A stretch of DNA of 64,000 nucleotides from Ligustrum vulgare (lineage: Eukaryota; Streptophyta; Magnoliopsida; Lamiales; Oleaceae), in contig OY743176.1 in the NCBI GenBank assembly GCA_963555705.1, forward strand, positions 44,035,026 through 44,099,025, written 5' to 3'. Under the pieces are notes generated by a model. That model was not told the origin of the DNA, did not search any database, and saw only the letters and a program-made list of their open reading frames with translations. Of this stretch, positions 1 through 11,397 are shown piece by piece. A program made the position numbers and the translations under genes. Each line of letters starts with the position of its first letter. The first letter of the stretch is position 1.

Positions 1-459
1 GGATTCAATGGTTTGATCTTTCATAGCTGTCGATGCATTGTGATATTTTGTCTTCTTTGGTTCTTATGATCATTTTTTTTTTACTATGGTCGGCGATACA
101 CTGCAGGAAAGAGTAATAGAAATTGAATACATCAAAGTTGTGGCACCGAGAAGAGAAGATATTTCTTTACATGATGATTGGGTTAGTGCTGTCGATGGTT
201 CAAATGAAGGGTAGGAATTAAACCTCCGTCTGTCACCTTTCAGAACGTGATGACTGGTTTTTATACAGTCAAATATTAATTACTTGTTATATTTCCTCAT
301 TTAAATTCTAATTTTGGGGAGGACTCATGTCTGCCTTCCCTAATTCTCCAACACATCAACAACAAGGTGAACTTCTGTGAATTTTATGTGACTGGTATAT
401 TTTGACTGGATGCTATGATGGTTTGGGAAGGTATTATTATAAAAATATCAATTGATAAT

Positions 460-623
460 GCCCCCGTTTGGTACCGATTAAAATATAGATTTTAATCTAA
501 GTCAAAGTGAACAGTCAATCTCAACCATATATTCCAATGGTCTCACAATTTTTAACTGCATATCTTGTCAACTTTTATAAAAATCTACTTAAAAACTTAT
601 TTTAATCTCCACCAAACAAGGGC
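460..623. mobile_element. MITE in WDR12 intron
   Basis: A ~164-bp non-coding element begins GCCCCCGTTTGGT and ends ACCAAACAAGGGC, imperfect 13-bp terminal inverted repeats. The inside is AT-rich with a TTTTAATCT segment that recurs in the element at 41210-41380 and resembles 61802-61955. The G(C)n-GTTTGGT terminus is common in small plant hAT-like MITEs. I could not see a clear target duplication. Confidence 0.7.
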
Positions 624-787
624 AAATCATTTCACTTTTTTATGTGGTTATTTATAACTGAAAATATGATATTGCAATTAATTTTGGCTGGGACCTTCTA
701 GGATATGGAAAGATGCTGGAAATTGTACACATGTATTAGAAGGGCACACTGGACCAATTACTTCAGTTTGTGTCATCATGCCAAAAG

Positions 788-1626
788 GTACAAGGGGATT
801 TTGAATATGCTAGTGTTTGTGCTATGCTGGTTTTACAAATTTTAATTGCTGTCCATGGTAGGCACTTGGTTATATATTACAAAAATCTGGTAGATACCAA
901 ATCCCTTTATGAACACATGCATGCATGCATGTGTGTGCGTGTTTCATGGGGGTGGTTGTAGCTTGTGAATTAATATTTACTTCTCTATGTTTAACATTTG
1001 TCTGGTTTTTTCTTAAGAACTAAGTGACATCAGGTGCCCATATAATTTGATTACACGGTGTATGTAGTTGAAATCATGTTCCCGGAGCTCTTACTGGAAA
1101 TAGGTTTCTGATGTGTATTAAATCTTTAGATTATTATAGATCATACTACAAGTTCCGTAACTCTCTTTGTTCCTCAATTCACGTTCAGTGGTAATCTTGG
1201 AGTGTTGCTACGTGAGGGGTGGACCTAAGAGCGATTGGTTCTGTTTAGGACAATGTGAATGTGAATGTGAATATAACCTGTGGCATCTAAAAGTCTGCTG
1301 GGTTATTGAAATGACTTAAAAGTCTTTGAAATTCTGGAGTTTTTATAAATTGCCTATCCTCTCTGCACTTCTCATCTCACCCTATGCTGGCCATTCAAAC
1401 TCCTGTAGAACTTGAAATTTTTGAATCAGACAACATTCACCTTGTTCCTCAAATGTTGATTGACCCTATGTGGAATAAATCCAAGTATTAGTAGCTGTAG
1501 ACTATTTTTCTTCCTCAATGAAGTTTGAATATTTCATTATGCACTTGACTCTGGAGATATAATTTGATAGCATCCTTACCATTTTTCTGTTGATCTGTTG
1601 ATGTAGTTGTTTCTTTTTCTCTGCAG
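788..1626 (+). other. WDR12 intron, no other gene seen
   Basis: This 839-bp intron runs from GT donor 788 to the CTGCAG acceptor ending at 1626. It contains a short ATGCATGC alternating stretch near 918-928 and (GAATGT)n at 1254-1272. No open frame with recognisable protein similarity was found. Confidence 0.7.
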
Positions 1627-2360
1627 TTGAGAGTGCTTGTTATCAACTAGTAGCAACTGCTTCTAAAGACAGGTCTCTGAGGTTGTGGAAGGTACTTGAA
1701 AGATACCTTTTTTCTATAAATAGGAGTTGATCTCTGCCCCATTCAAGCACATTTCCTGATTAGTATCTTTTTTGCATGAAATTTTGATGCAGGAGAGTCA
1801 GCTCAACCAAAAAAGATTAGAGCATTTAGGATATTAAAAGGTCATAATGCTGCTGTGCAGAGCATTGCTGCACAGCCTTCTGGAGATATGGTATTTCTCC
1901 TAGATTTTTTTGTTCGCGACAATATATTACTTGTGGGTGAATTTGGAAGCCTTTACCATGTACTTGTTTTCTTTAGGTGTGTTCGGGTTCCTGGGACTCT
2001 GCAATCAACTTGTGGCAGACAAATGTTTCTGATGCTGGAGGTGATATAGTTTCATTGAAGAAAAGGAAAAAAGGTCGCGGAAATGAGGAAACTCAATCTG
2101 AGGTACTTGTATGTAGCTTTTGATAGTTTGCAAGGACGAAATCTGTCTCCCAATTCATGACCATCTTTGGTGCACAGGGGGAGGCTGCATCTACTTTCGT
2201 GGGGCACACACAATGTGTCTTCTGTAGTCTGGCCTCAGCATGAAACAATTTATTCAGCATCATGGGATCAATCTATTAGAAGATGGGATGTTGAGACTGG
2301 CAAAGATTCACTGAACATGGTGAGTGTGAGCTATATTCATCTAACCCCTCTTCTCCTGTG

Positions 2361-2660
2361 TAGAGGAAAGAAAACGAAATTTACTCGTACATAGCATGTA
2401 CTGAGCGTGCGTTTTCTTGTTTCATAAACCCGTATTTTATTACATAAAAAACAAAAGGGGTTCTTCATGTATACAAGAACTATATAGAGCATGATTATCA
2501 AACCTGTGCGTACATGTTTAGAAGAGGAAAGAAAAAAAGAAACAAAGTTTACTTGTATGTAGCATGCAATATGCACGCTTTTTGTTTCCATAAACCCTGG
2601 GACAAAAGGGGTGACTTGATGTATACAAGAACTACATAGATCATAGTTAAACCTGACGAG
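2361..2660. repeat. Tandem duplication, about 150-160 bp x2, in WDR12 intron
   Basis: Segments 2361-2520 and 2521-2660 are diverged direct copies. Both start with AGAGGAAAGAAAA, pass through TAGCATG, TTTCATAAACCC (or TTCCATAAACCC), ACAAAAGGGG and ATGTATACAAGAACTA, and end with AAACCTG. They sit in the 2320-4104 intron and have no coding look. Confidence 0.75.
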
Positions 2661-4104
2661 GTCAAATAAACTGACTAAAGCACTGATGAGTAGGTCCGTT
2701 GTTTATGTGATGGGATTCTGGTTTAACTACTGGTTCATAGTCGGAGGTCTAGATAAAATGGTATCTTTTAACAGAAATATGAGTAACGAATATAAGTTTA
2801 AATGTTAAGTTTTAAATTTAAAAAAAATGGATTTTATAAAGTAAAGGAACATAGTAATTTGAATATAAAGTTCTTTTTCTTTTTTCCATTTTAAATATTA
2901 AAGATAATACTTCAAGTAGTTTGTAGCCAACCTGTACGTAGACTCAATACTTAATTTCTTTTATCATATGATGTTATCATTTTAGATTTACTGCACAATC
3001 AGCATAATGGATACTATTTAATTCTTGCAATGTATTTCATGACATCTCATTCTCTTTCCTGTGTGTCACTTAAGAAAAGCAAATTGTCAACATCATTTAT
3101 AGGCACCCGCTGCACCCCTTTCCATTCTAGTTGTACCTTATTTAAGAAAAACTCTTCATCAAGTTCATTTATTATGTGGGCAGTATGCCATATTTCTAAT
3201 CCCCCAAGATATGAATAATTAGTTTGCTTATTTGGGCTCTTTGAATGATATAGAACATAACATTTGTCTATAAATAAATTTTTAATATAGTTTGAAATTG
3301 TTCATAATGATTAATTAGAAATAAAGACTTAAATGTCCGATTCTTCTTTTTTTCCCCGGTGTTAACTTTATGAGATACTATATTGTAATTTATTAGGTAG
3401 CATTGATATGAATTAACCTCAAGGGTGCTGGTTTCAACCTCTGGAAGCCCTTCTAATCCCTGGATTCCTTTTGAAATAATTCATTTGATAACATGAATTC
3501 CTATTTCTCAGTGAAATTCCACAATCAAGACAATTGGTTGAATCCCGTGAAACCATTTCATAGAAGTTAAGGTTTTTTGTCAAAGCTGCTCAGTTTGGGC
3601 TTTCTTTAACCGGTCTGTGTATTTATTCCAGTTGAGCAATCCAAACCTACCTCTACTAGAATAATAAATTCCAACCCTGCTCCATAATGGAGATGCACCA
3701 TATCCATGTCGAAACTTGTCTTGAATTTAAATTTTTGGTCATGCATCAATATTAGAGAAAGTGTGCCAATTTATCATTTTGGACTTCATTGTTATCATTA
3801 TCAGAGATCACTTTTCACCATGGCCTTATCTTTATCTTTAGAAATGACTTGAAGACTTTGTTAAAGCTGACAGTGTAACCTGACACAAGCTTAAACTCCA
3901 TATTTTCAGAAGCTGTTTTACTTCAAAAGTGTTCAATATCATATCTGGTTTTATTATATTCAATATTTATCGGATGACTCAATATGAGAATAGCATGGGT
4001 TTTATTTGCTTGCAACTATGATAACTCTGTACGTCAAAATTCTAAACGGAATCATTATAATTGAAAATAGAAGTTGACAAAATTTCTATTTAATCTCCTC
4101 TCAG
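2661..4104. other. Rest of the 1.8 kb WDR12 intron, nothing assigned
   Basis: AT-rich intron sequence ends at acceptor TCAG (4101-4104). No second gene, RNA or clear transposon ends were recognised. Short open frames here look random. Confidence 0.6.
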
Positions 4105-4204
4105 TTCTGTGGCAAGGCTATCAATTGTCTTGACATTGGAGGTGAAAGTTCTACCCTTATTGCGGCTGGTGGTTCTGACCCTACAATTAGAATATGGGAT
4201 CCTC

Positions 4205-4247
4205 GCAAGCCTGGTCTCTCTCTCTCTCTCTTTCTTTCTCTCTCTCT
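4205..4247. repeat. CT-rich microsatellite at an intron start
   Basis: An imperfect (CT)n/(TTTC)n tract directly follows the splice donor at 4214 of the exon ending CGCAAGCCTG. It is followed by ATATAT and GTGTGTG runs to about 4302. Confidence 0.75.
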
Positions 4248-4929
4248 GTGGATGCATGCATGAGTATATATATACATACAAGAGTGTGTGAGTGTGTGTG
4301 CGCGCTCTACTATTCTTTTGCATATTGTACGATCCCCAATTACTAATACGTTTTCTGCCTTGCATGAGTTCTTTTGTGCAGGGAAATATGATCCTATCTT
4401 TCAATTGTCGCAACATAATTCTTGGATTTCTTCCTGTAAATGGCACAAGAAGTCATGATTTCACCTGGTCTCTGCATCATATGATGGAAAAGTTATGATA
4501 TGGGACCTGAGAACTGCGGTATCCAATTCTATTATCCCTTTCACTTTATGCTGTATGTGCCTTATAAAATTATTTGTCTGAATTGCGTTTTCACTATTGC
4601 AGTTTGCATTGCATGTGATTGACTCGCATAAGAACAAGGTACTCCTCCAATCCAATGTTTCTTCTTTTGGTTAGTTTGGTGAGGTGGATTGGACTTGGCT
4701 AGTGTCGAGGAAGAAAAAGAAGATGAAATATTGTCTATTTTATTGTACAATCATATTTAGGACTGTATGCCAAACACGCCCTTTAAGTATTAGCTCAATC
4801 ATATAAATTTACTTCAATGATCTGGCATTTTTATAGGTGTTATGTGCCGACTGGTGGAAAGATGATAGTGTGATAAGTGGTAGTGTCGATTCAAAACTTT
4901 GCATCTCTTCTGGAATTTCAGTCCAGTGA

Positions 4930-5790
4930 TCCAGGTATGTTCTATTTCATGTCTGGTTGTTGACTAAATCTCAAGAACATGACCGTAAATTTATTGTGGC
5001 TGAATCTGAATCATCTTGGGAAGTAGAATCATTTTGTGAATTGGAATTCAAATCTCTAGTGTGTACTTTCCGTAAAATTAGGATTGAATGTATTGAAGTG
5101 AAATATAAATTTTATGTTCTTATATGACTTTTTCTATTTCATTGTTCCCGAATGTTTCACTTTGAACTGCTTGTTGCATGTGAAATGGTGAAATTCTACG
5201 TCTAGAACTCGGTATACGGGATTTTTGCTTGTATTATTTCATATAAGCCATAACAACATGAACCATATAGGGAACCATAATCAGATCAGAAGTGTCCAAA
5301 TAAGACATAATTTCTATTTTTTCTTATAAAATAACCATTTACATCTTGTATCAACAGAATTGAATAAGATTATCTATTATCTATTTGAAATTTCATAGAA
5401 GTTCAGAAAGAACAAGAACTCTTTTGACTTCAATCTTGATACATTGTGTAAATTTAAATGCAGAAAACCTGCATACAGACAATAGCTTTAACGCGTTTGT
5501 AACAGTTCTGTTTAACATGTTTCTATGTTCGTTCTGCAGCAAACAAATCATTGCATTGGCTTTTTAACAAACATGGCGTTGCTGTCAGATACCGACGTAT
5601 AATTGTGGGCTGTCAGTGAATTTTTTGTTTATTTATTGATACACAATTCAAAAAAGCATAGACCGTGGTGGTTTTTCTTCTGATGAAGAATTTTTGTCCT
5701 CAGCCCCTTTCTTGAGATAACGAATACTCTGTTGACCACTAGGCTCCTGTGAAGTCCTTGGGTTTTAATTTGGAAGTGATACACTATTTT
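4930..5790. other. 3' flank of WDR12, no gene seen
   Basis: AT-rich sequence after the WDR12 stop. There is no convincing coding frame. Near 5735 the run TTGACCACTAGGCTCC has the look of a tRNA-like or SINE fragment but lacks a partner box, so it is not called. Confidence 0.5.
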
Positions 5791-6103
5791 ACTTACAAAC
5801 TATCTTACAACTCTCACTATTTGAACACTATTGCCCACCAACTTTTACAGGATATTGCGGTTGTAGTTTTGTACCAAGAAATCCAAAATTAACACAATTG
5901 TAACACTATTTAGATTCAATTTTCTTGTTAAATTATTATGTTGTTAGATAATGTTTATTTGCCTCTCTTTGGTTAAAATTATTTGTTATGTTAAAAAAAA
6001 GGTGAAATTTATTTGTTTATAAACAAAGAATAATTTGTTATTTTGAAGTTAAATCTGTTGTTAAAAAGTGGCTTGAAAAAATGTGTGGTCAAAACTTGAT
6101 TTA

Positions 6104-6300
6104 TGTTATAAATAATATCTATATGTGAATGACATTATCATTATATCTCTGTAAACTTTACATATTACGATTGTTCCATTGTCTACTCCTATAAATAAGA
6201 GATATATCTCATTCCATAAGACATACCAAATGAGAATTCTTCTCTCATTTTTCTCTATTTCTCTATTATATTGTTCTTTCATTTTGATAGTTTTACAACA
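6104..6300 (+). repeat. 5' LTR of the 6.2 kb element
   Basis: It begins TG and ends CA. It contains TATAAATA near 6191 (candidate TATA box) and a CT-rich stretch near its 3' end. By eye about 20 positions differ from the 3' copy at 12114-12312, so the insertion is not recent. Sequence after it reads CGTTACCAGCACGAG, probably the primer-binding region. Confidence 0.85.
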
Positions 6301-7325
6301 CGTTACCAGCACGAGTCTCTAGTCAATTGAGTAATATGATGGAAGTATGCTCTACAGTTGCATCTAAATGATGAGTCTCTGTATCAGAAACATGATTATT
6401 ATCAATCAATGTTTTCTTTTCTCAAATCAAACACTTTTGGTTTTAGAAAAGAACGACATATTGTAGATCTGAAAATATCAAGAAAGATGGAAACTTTGCA
6501 TGATTCAAAAGGTTTCATATCAGGAAAGAAATGTGGTCGCGATGTTGTGCAAAAAGAAAAGTTGAAAAAATTGGAAAATCCGAAACTTTCAAAGCCGATC
6601 TAAGCAAAACTATACATTCAATCAACGATCGGAGATCGGATCTGAAACTACGGCGGCGAGATGAATCTCCGGCACCGGCGCGTGTCGACGACAGCGATAC
6701 CGCGCGACGGTGCGTGAAATTCACGCGCAGACGTCAACTCGGCGCGTGAGGGCGCTTGGAGTCGTTTTCGAAGACGGTGTTAAAAGGCAGTTTGTTCATG
6801 TCAACGTTTTTTATTTTTCTATGGTCTTACTTTTCTTTTTGGTGTAGTTTTGGACATTTTCCGGTGGTCGAACATGGCGGCTTCGTAAAAACTATTTTTG
6901 AAGCAATTTCGGCGAGATTTTGAACTTTGGACCAAAAGTAAGTTTGTTCTAAATTAAATCTCAAACTTATTGACGGTAACGATTTACTCATATGATCAAT
7001 ATATTAAAATATGAATGATTTTGCCCTTGATGATACGTTAAAGTATATCAATCGTAATTTGACGAATTTGATTAATCATGATTATTGATCTAATGATAAG
7101 TGCTAATAGAATATGTATTCTAAATCATTTAACACTATTATGTGATCAATATGATAAATTAAAAGATTTAAAACAAGGTACAAGTAATATAATAGTTGTC
7201 ATGTCGTGATGTATTGAGTATAACTCATTATCGTAACGGATTGGACTATTATGAATACATTGATTGAATTTGGAGATATGACTTTCTTATTTATGAAATG
7301 TAATTATTTCATTATATTGTTATCA

Positions 7326-7490
7326 CCTATATGGTTGGTTTTATCAGCTTTAAATATACATATTACGTTACCATCTATATGGTTGGTTCTACAAGTTTCA
7401 AGCATATTACGTTACCACCTATATGGTTGGTTCTACAAGTTTCAAGCATATCACATTACCACCTATATGGTTGGTTCTACTGATTTGAAA
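7326..7490. repeat. Four tandem units of about 46 bp
   Basis: The phrase CCTATATGGTTGGTT recurs at about 7326, 7372 (CATCTATATGG), 7418 and 7463. The units are joined by TCTACAAGTTTCAAGCAT and ATTACGTTACC. It lies in the interior of the 6.2 kb LTR element and seems non-coding. Confidence 0.75.
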
Positions 7491-7954
7491 TATTTCTACT
7501 CATATAAATTTGATATATTGTTGTTATTTGATATTTCAACAAATGGTATCAGAAGTTACCATTACCAAAATATTGTTAAATTTTAATGAAAATATTTTAT
7601 CAAATGGCACCAGAAGTTACCAATATATGTATTGAAAGGGTAGATGAAAATGAATTATTCAACAAGAAAAATGTTGATGTATGATAAGATAATATCACAT
7701 GATAGCACGGATATAGCTAATGTGAAAATAATCTTATCAGTATTATGAGATAAATATTATATGATTGAGATAAAAAAATTTGATCAAAATTCTTGCACAA
7801 GCACTTATGTACTCTAGAAGGAGTACATATTTACTCCAGAAGAAGTAAAGATCATCATCTAAACATACTGAAATGATATTATTATTGCTCATCAAGAAGC
7901 ATAAACGAATCATACATGCAAAACACAAAAGGGGAAACATTTATGGTCCTCAAA

Positions 7955-8164
7955 AGTAGAGGTGTGTATCAAGAGTAATAATACCCCGTACTCTACCACC
8001 CCTAATTTTTTGTGTGTCTCAAGAATAAGAATACTCCGTACTCCACTACTCCTAATCCTTTTGAGGTTCACAAGATTAAGTTCAAATACTCATCAACATT
8101 AGAGGTGTGTCTCAAGAGTAAGAATACTCCATACTCTATCACCCACAATATTTTGAGATTCACA
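7955..8164. repeat. Three tandem units of about 70 bp beside the LOG copy
   Basis: Each unit has GAGGTGTGT or TTGTGTGTCTCAAGA, then AATACTCC and TACTCTA or TACTCCAC, then CCTAAT and a TTTTGAGGTTCACAAG-like end. The last unit ends at the stop codon of the antisense LOG copy, so the repeat may mark the capture boundary. Confidence 0.65.
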
Positions 8165-8811
8165 AGGATAAATTTACATTAACCGGACTCCATTTTCGCT
8201 TGGCACCCCTTCCTTGCGACCAATCTATCTTAACTCCTGCTGGATCTTGTACTGGAACATATGATTGTAACTTTTCCAGCAGTTCATCGATAGTGGGAGC
8301 AGAAATAAGGATCCTCCTAGAAAATGGAGAGATGAATCCCTGTTCCACAGCATAATCAAGAAATGTTAGTAAACCATCGAAGAAGTTGTTAACATTCAAA
8401 AGTCCAATAGGCTTAGTATGGAGACCTAGCTGAGCCCATGAGGTAATATTAAATATTTCCTCTAAAGTACCAAAACCTCCAGGTATGGCAATGAAGGCAT
8501 CAGAACCATATAACATGCAAGTTATGCGTTCATGGATAGATAACGTCTGTACTTCATGCCATTGTGTTTTGCCTGCGATATCAGCTAAAGGAACGGGTAT
8601 AACACCTATCACTCTTACTTTTTCTGCTTGAGCGGATTGTGAAACACAACCCATCAATCCACTGCTGCCCCCTTCATATACTAGATTGATACCTCTCTCC
8701 CAACTTCTTCCCTAAAAGCACTGATACTTCTAGATATTCAAAGTCTCTCCCGATTTTTGATCCACAAAATACACAGATAGTTTTGATCTGTCGAAGTTTT
8801 GATACATCCAT
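8160..8811 (-). pseudogene. LOG: Intronless LOG-type cytokinin-activating enzyme copy
   Basis: LOG enzymes cut cytokinin riboside 5'-monophosphates to free cytokinin bases in cytosol and nucleus. Read from ATG at 8811, the copy gives TICVFCGSKIGR, the family's N-terminal nucleotide-fold start. It continues to RVIGVIP, the hallmark PGGFGTLEE, ITSWAQLGLHTKPIGLLNV and a C-terminal helical part ending at TGA 8160-8162, about 215 residues when read through, which is usual. Plant LOG genes have several introns (known); none is present, so this is probably a retrocopy. A 2-bp loss in a GA run near 8692-8697 breaks the frame, and the phosphate-loop motif normally YGGGS reads YEGGS. An open frame of 165 residues survives from 8657. 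It is antisense to the host LTR element. No poly(A) trace was found. Confidence 0.9.
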
Positions 8812-9272
8812 CTTTTAAGAATAAAAGGAAAACTTACAAGAAATTGTTATTTTGGGATGCTTTAAACTGCGAAATTATCTGACGTTTTAAACTTGAAAAT
8901 ATTCACTATTTACTGCTCTTCTTTTGAAAAAGTTACTATTTACTTTTGACTAAATGACACCACTTTTGATCTTGTCTCTGACAACATATATTTTGCTCCA
9001 AATGGATAATCTTTCTGTGATTTCTCAGATACCATCGTTAATACGCGAAAAAATGAAAATACAAAATACTTTGTTAAAATATATACACTATACTGATTTA
9101 CCTAGTATCAATGTTGAGTAGCCAAAACATCATTGTTTATAACAGTCTGGCAAACAGGATCTTTTGATATTATATTTTTGAGACTATAACGGTCTTTATC
9201 ATTGATGAATTTAGCCCATAAAGATAGTAGCTCACGCTGCACATACCCACAAGAGTGCATCTCAAGAGTCAA
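8812..9272. other. LTR-element interior, no gene seen
   Basis: AT-rich sequence separates the two antisense protein-like segments. I see no coding frame or repeat structure worth a call. Confidence 0.5.
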
Positions 9273-9695
9273 TCAGATATCATCCAATGACTCCTTACTC
9301 AGCCCACCCTTAATGAAGTCTATCTTATCATCTCGATTTATGGATGAATATCCTATTGACTTACAATGGGTATTACATGTCCATCGAGCACATTTGTAAC
9401 AACCATTTAATCTTTTTGCTTTTCGCTTATTTGCAAAAGTATTCTTACCTAAGCCAGACATGTGCTTAGAAAATGAATCTGGCAATTCACCAGCTAAACG
9501 AATTTTTGCTTCGATCAACCAACGAACATCTTCTGGGATACCTTGATCCTTCAGCAGCCTCAATCTTTCGAGTCGAACTCGATAAATCTTTTTCAAAACA
9601 TTTATCAAAAAACTTGAGTAGTATTTGCGAATATTTGATAATATAACATCCATTTTAATGGATCTGATCTTTTCCCAAAGTGATCTATTTAAATG
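9273..9695 (-). pseudogene. Unidentified protein fragment, Cys-rich C-terminal part
   Basis: Read on the minus strand, an open frame from 9653 to 9273 (126 residues) continues upstream without stop to about 9695 (LWEKIRSIK before the first Met). It contains a charged helix-like stretch (RVRLERLRLLKDQGIPEDV) and a Cys/His cluster CYKCARWTCNTHC (C-x2-C-x4-C-x3-C) after a basic run KRKAKR. Composition and codon sense look like real protein rather than chance. I do not recognise the family. Like the LOG copy it is antisense to the surrounding LTR element, so it may be a second captured host fragment. The missing N-terminus suggests it is partial. Confidence that it was once coding is moderate. 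Confidence 0.5.
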
Positions 9696-11397
9696 CGTTA
9701 TTTAACACGTAAAAGTGCGTTGGCTCAACGTATCATTGATTCCACCAAGAATAGGGGAAAAGATTTGTAATCAAAAGAAGGGGGCAATGATCATTTTATT
9801 GAGATTTCGGTCTAATCATCTTTTTAGATATAATAAATCAAGGTATACTGATTTATAAACTCAAACAAGTAAATATTGTATTGAACCAGAAGTTCATACG
9901 TAAAAGTGAAACGTGTATAAAGTATGAACCAGAAGTTCATAAGTGAAATATACATTGTATTGAACCAGAAGTTCAACGATATTGTATTGAACCAAATATT
10001 TATGCATAGAAATGAAATAAAACCATATTAAACCAGAAGTTCTATAATAAAATGTTAGATTATCAAAAGTTTCAAATTATTTTCTATGAAAATAACTTAT
10101 TCAGAAATTGTTTATCATACAACAATATTCTATGTCAAATAGTGATTAGCTCAAGAAGCTTTATTTGTAAAAGTTCGATATGTATACAATCCACCAAAGC
10201 GCACTTAGATATATGATTGAGATTATATCACTAAAATGATGACATGTGTTGTGGCATTTTAGCCGATTGATATAATATAAGATTTGTGAACATTATGGGG
10301 AAAACACGTCTGAAGCGTAATTATGCCTGAATCATAATGACAATCGATTCCAAAAATAAATATCTCTTGAATAATTGAAATGATCCCTTTTGAGACTAAA
10401 TACTCATGGTGAGTAAAATGGACATAGTTAAATGATAAGAGATTTATGTACTTGATCTCTATATGTTATATTGAGATGAAATGGAATCGAATATATACAC
10501 AACTCTCTTGTGAAAATGAGGTTGGTGAAATTATAATACTTTGGCCAAATATAAAACCCAATGTAGGGATTATTGTTCAAGGACCTGAAGTCCAAATGCT
10601 TAAATGTGTAAAGCCAGTAATTATTTGTACAAATGAAAAATATTACACAGTCGTAAAAGACGACTCGTTGCACACGAAATTTTTTTATAGAACTGTCATG
10701 ACATATGGTGGATAAACTATAGTCTAAATCACTAGCTTGAGCTCTTTGATATACCAATGAGTGAGATCAAAATGTATGATTCTTATCTCGGTACTTTGAG
10801 AGTATTCTTTGATGTACCAGTTGATCACGGTACGTTGAGATTTCAAGTAAAATGATTGTAGATTATATGTCGAAATTGATATATATATTTCAATGATTGA
10901 TTATACAAATTAGAAATTGTGGTTTATGAGATGTAATAACATACATGTATAATCACTGAAAGATTCAATATACCCAGATTAGTATCACTATAAAATGATA
11001 AAAATGACTCCATGATATAATATGTTGAAATTGAAATTGGAGTGTACTATTTATGACATCTGGAAAATTGATTATTCACTAGAAGTGAATTCGAAAATGA
11101 ATATTTTATTATTCACCAGAAGTGAATATGAAAATGAATATGTTTAATTATTCACCAGAAGTGAATTCTAGATTTGATTATTCACCTGAAGTGAATTCTA
11201 GATTTGATTATTCACCAGAAGTGAAAGATGCAATCGATAAATAAGTACAACATTCCTTAATATATCATGTTATAACATCATAAATGAGTTATGAACGATT
11301 TATATAAAGCTCGTCATAAATGATATGTTTGATGAAAAGATTCGAGATTGCATCAATATACTTGTGATATTCCATGAAAGGAATAAATACGTGTTGC
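9696..11397. other. LTR-element interior, non-coding, hairpin-rich
   Basis: This part contains the GAACCAGAAGTTC and TTCACCAGAAGTGAA hairpins described separately. Otherwise it is AT-rich with short random open frames on both strands (for example 10428-10757) that resemble no known protein. Confidence 0.5.

Larger units (their letters stand above)
107..4929 (+). pseudogene. WDR12: WDR12/Ytm1-like ribosome biogenesis WD40 gene, 5' end missing, disabled
   Basis: In eukaryotes WDR12 (Ytm1) works with Pes1/Nop7 and Bop1/Erb1 in the nucleolus to mature the 60S ribosomal subunit. Readable exons are 107-210, about 395-430, 702-787, 1627-1691, 1798-1890, 1977-2102, 2178-2319, 4105-4213, 4382-4518, 4603-4638 and 4837-4929 (stop TGA 4927-4929). 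The first encodes the linker before the propeller (LHDDWVSAVDGSN); later ones give WD-type blades such as LTGCYDGLG, LVATASKDRSLRLW, SASWDQSIRRWD and LIAAGGSDPTIRIWDPR. The N-terminal NLE-type domain lies before the window. Lesions are a 2-bp loss in a TG run at 2214-2218, a TGA at 4456-4458 where the family has Trp as I recall it, no AG acceptor before 395, and a fifth exon whose phase only fits acceptor 1797. Conserved introns mean it is not a retrocopy. It is either a decayed paralogue or a true gene with sequence errors. Family call is firm; pseudogene call is likely. Confidence 0.8.
7543..11226 (+). repeat. Dispersed hairpin units with CAGAA-type loop
   Basis: At least eleven small inverted repeats share a CAGAA-like loop while their arms differ: ATGGTA/TACCAT (7543-7562), TGGCA/TACCA (7605-7622), TGAAC/GTTCA (9882-9896, 9924-9940, 9961-9975, weaker at 10031-10041) and ATTCAC/GTGAAT (11074-11090, 11111-11127, 11150-11166, 11180-11196, 11210-11226). 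The arms remain complementary within each type. They are therefore structural repeats rather than plain tandem copies. Function unknown. Confidence 0.6.

Noticed and set aside
4090..4446. Minus-strand 118-residue frame over WDR12 exons
   Set aside because: It is antisense shadow of real exons 4105-4213 and 4382-4518 and of the CT microsatellite.
10428..10757. Overlapping plus and minus open frames of about 100 residues
   Set aside because: AT-rich chance frames in the non-coding interior of the LTR element; neither resembles gag or pol.
7955..11226. CRISPR array
   Set aside because: Repeats are short, unevenly spaced and sit in plant transposon sequence.
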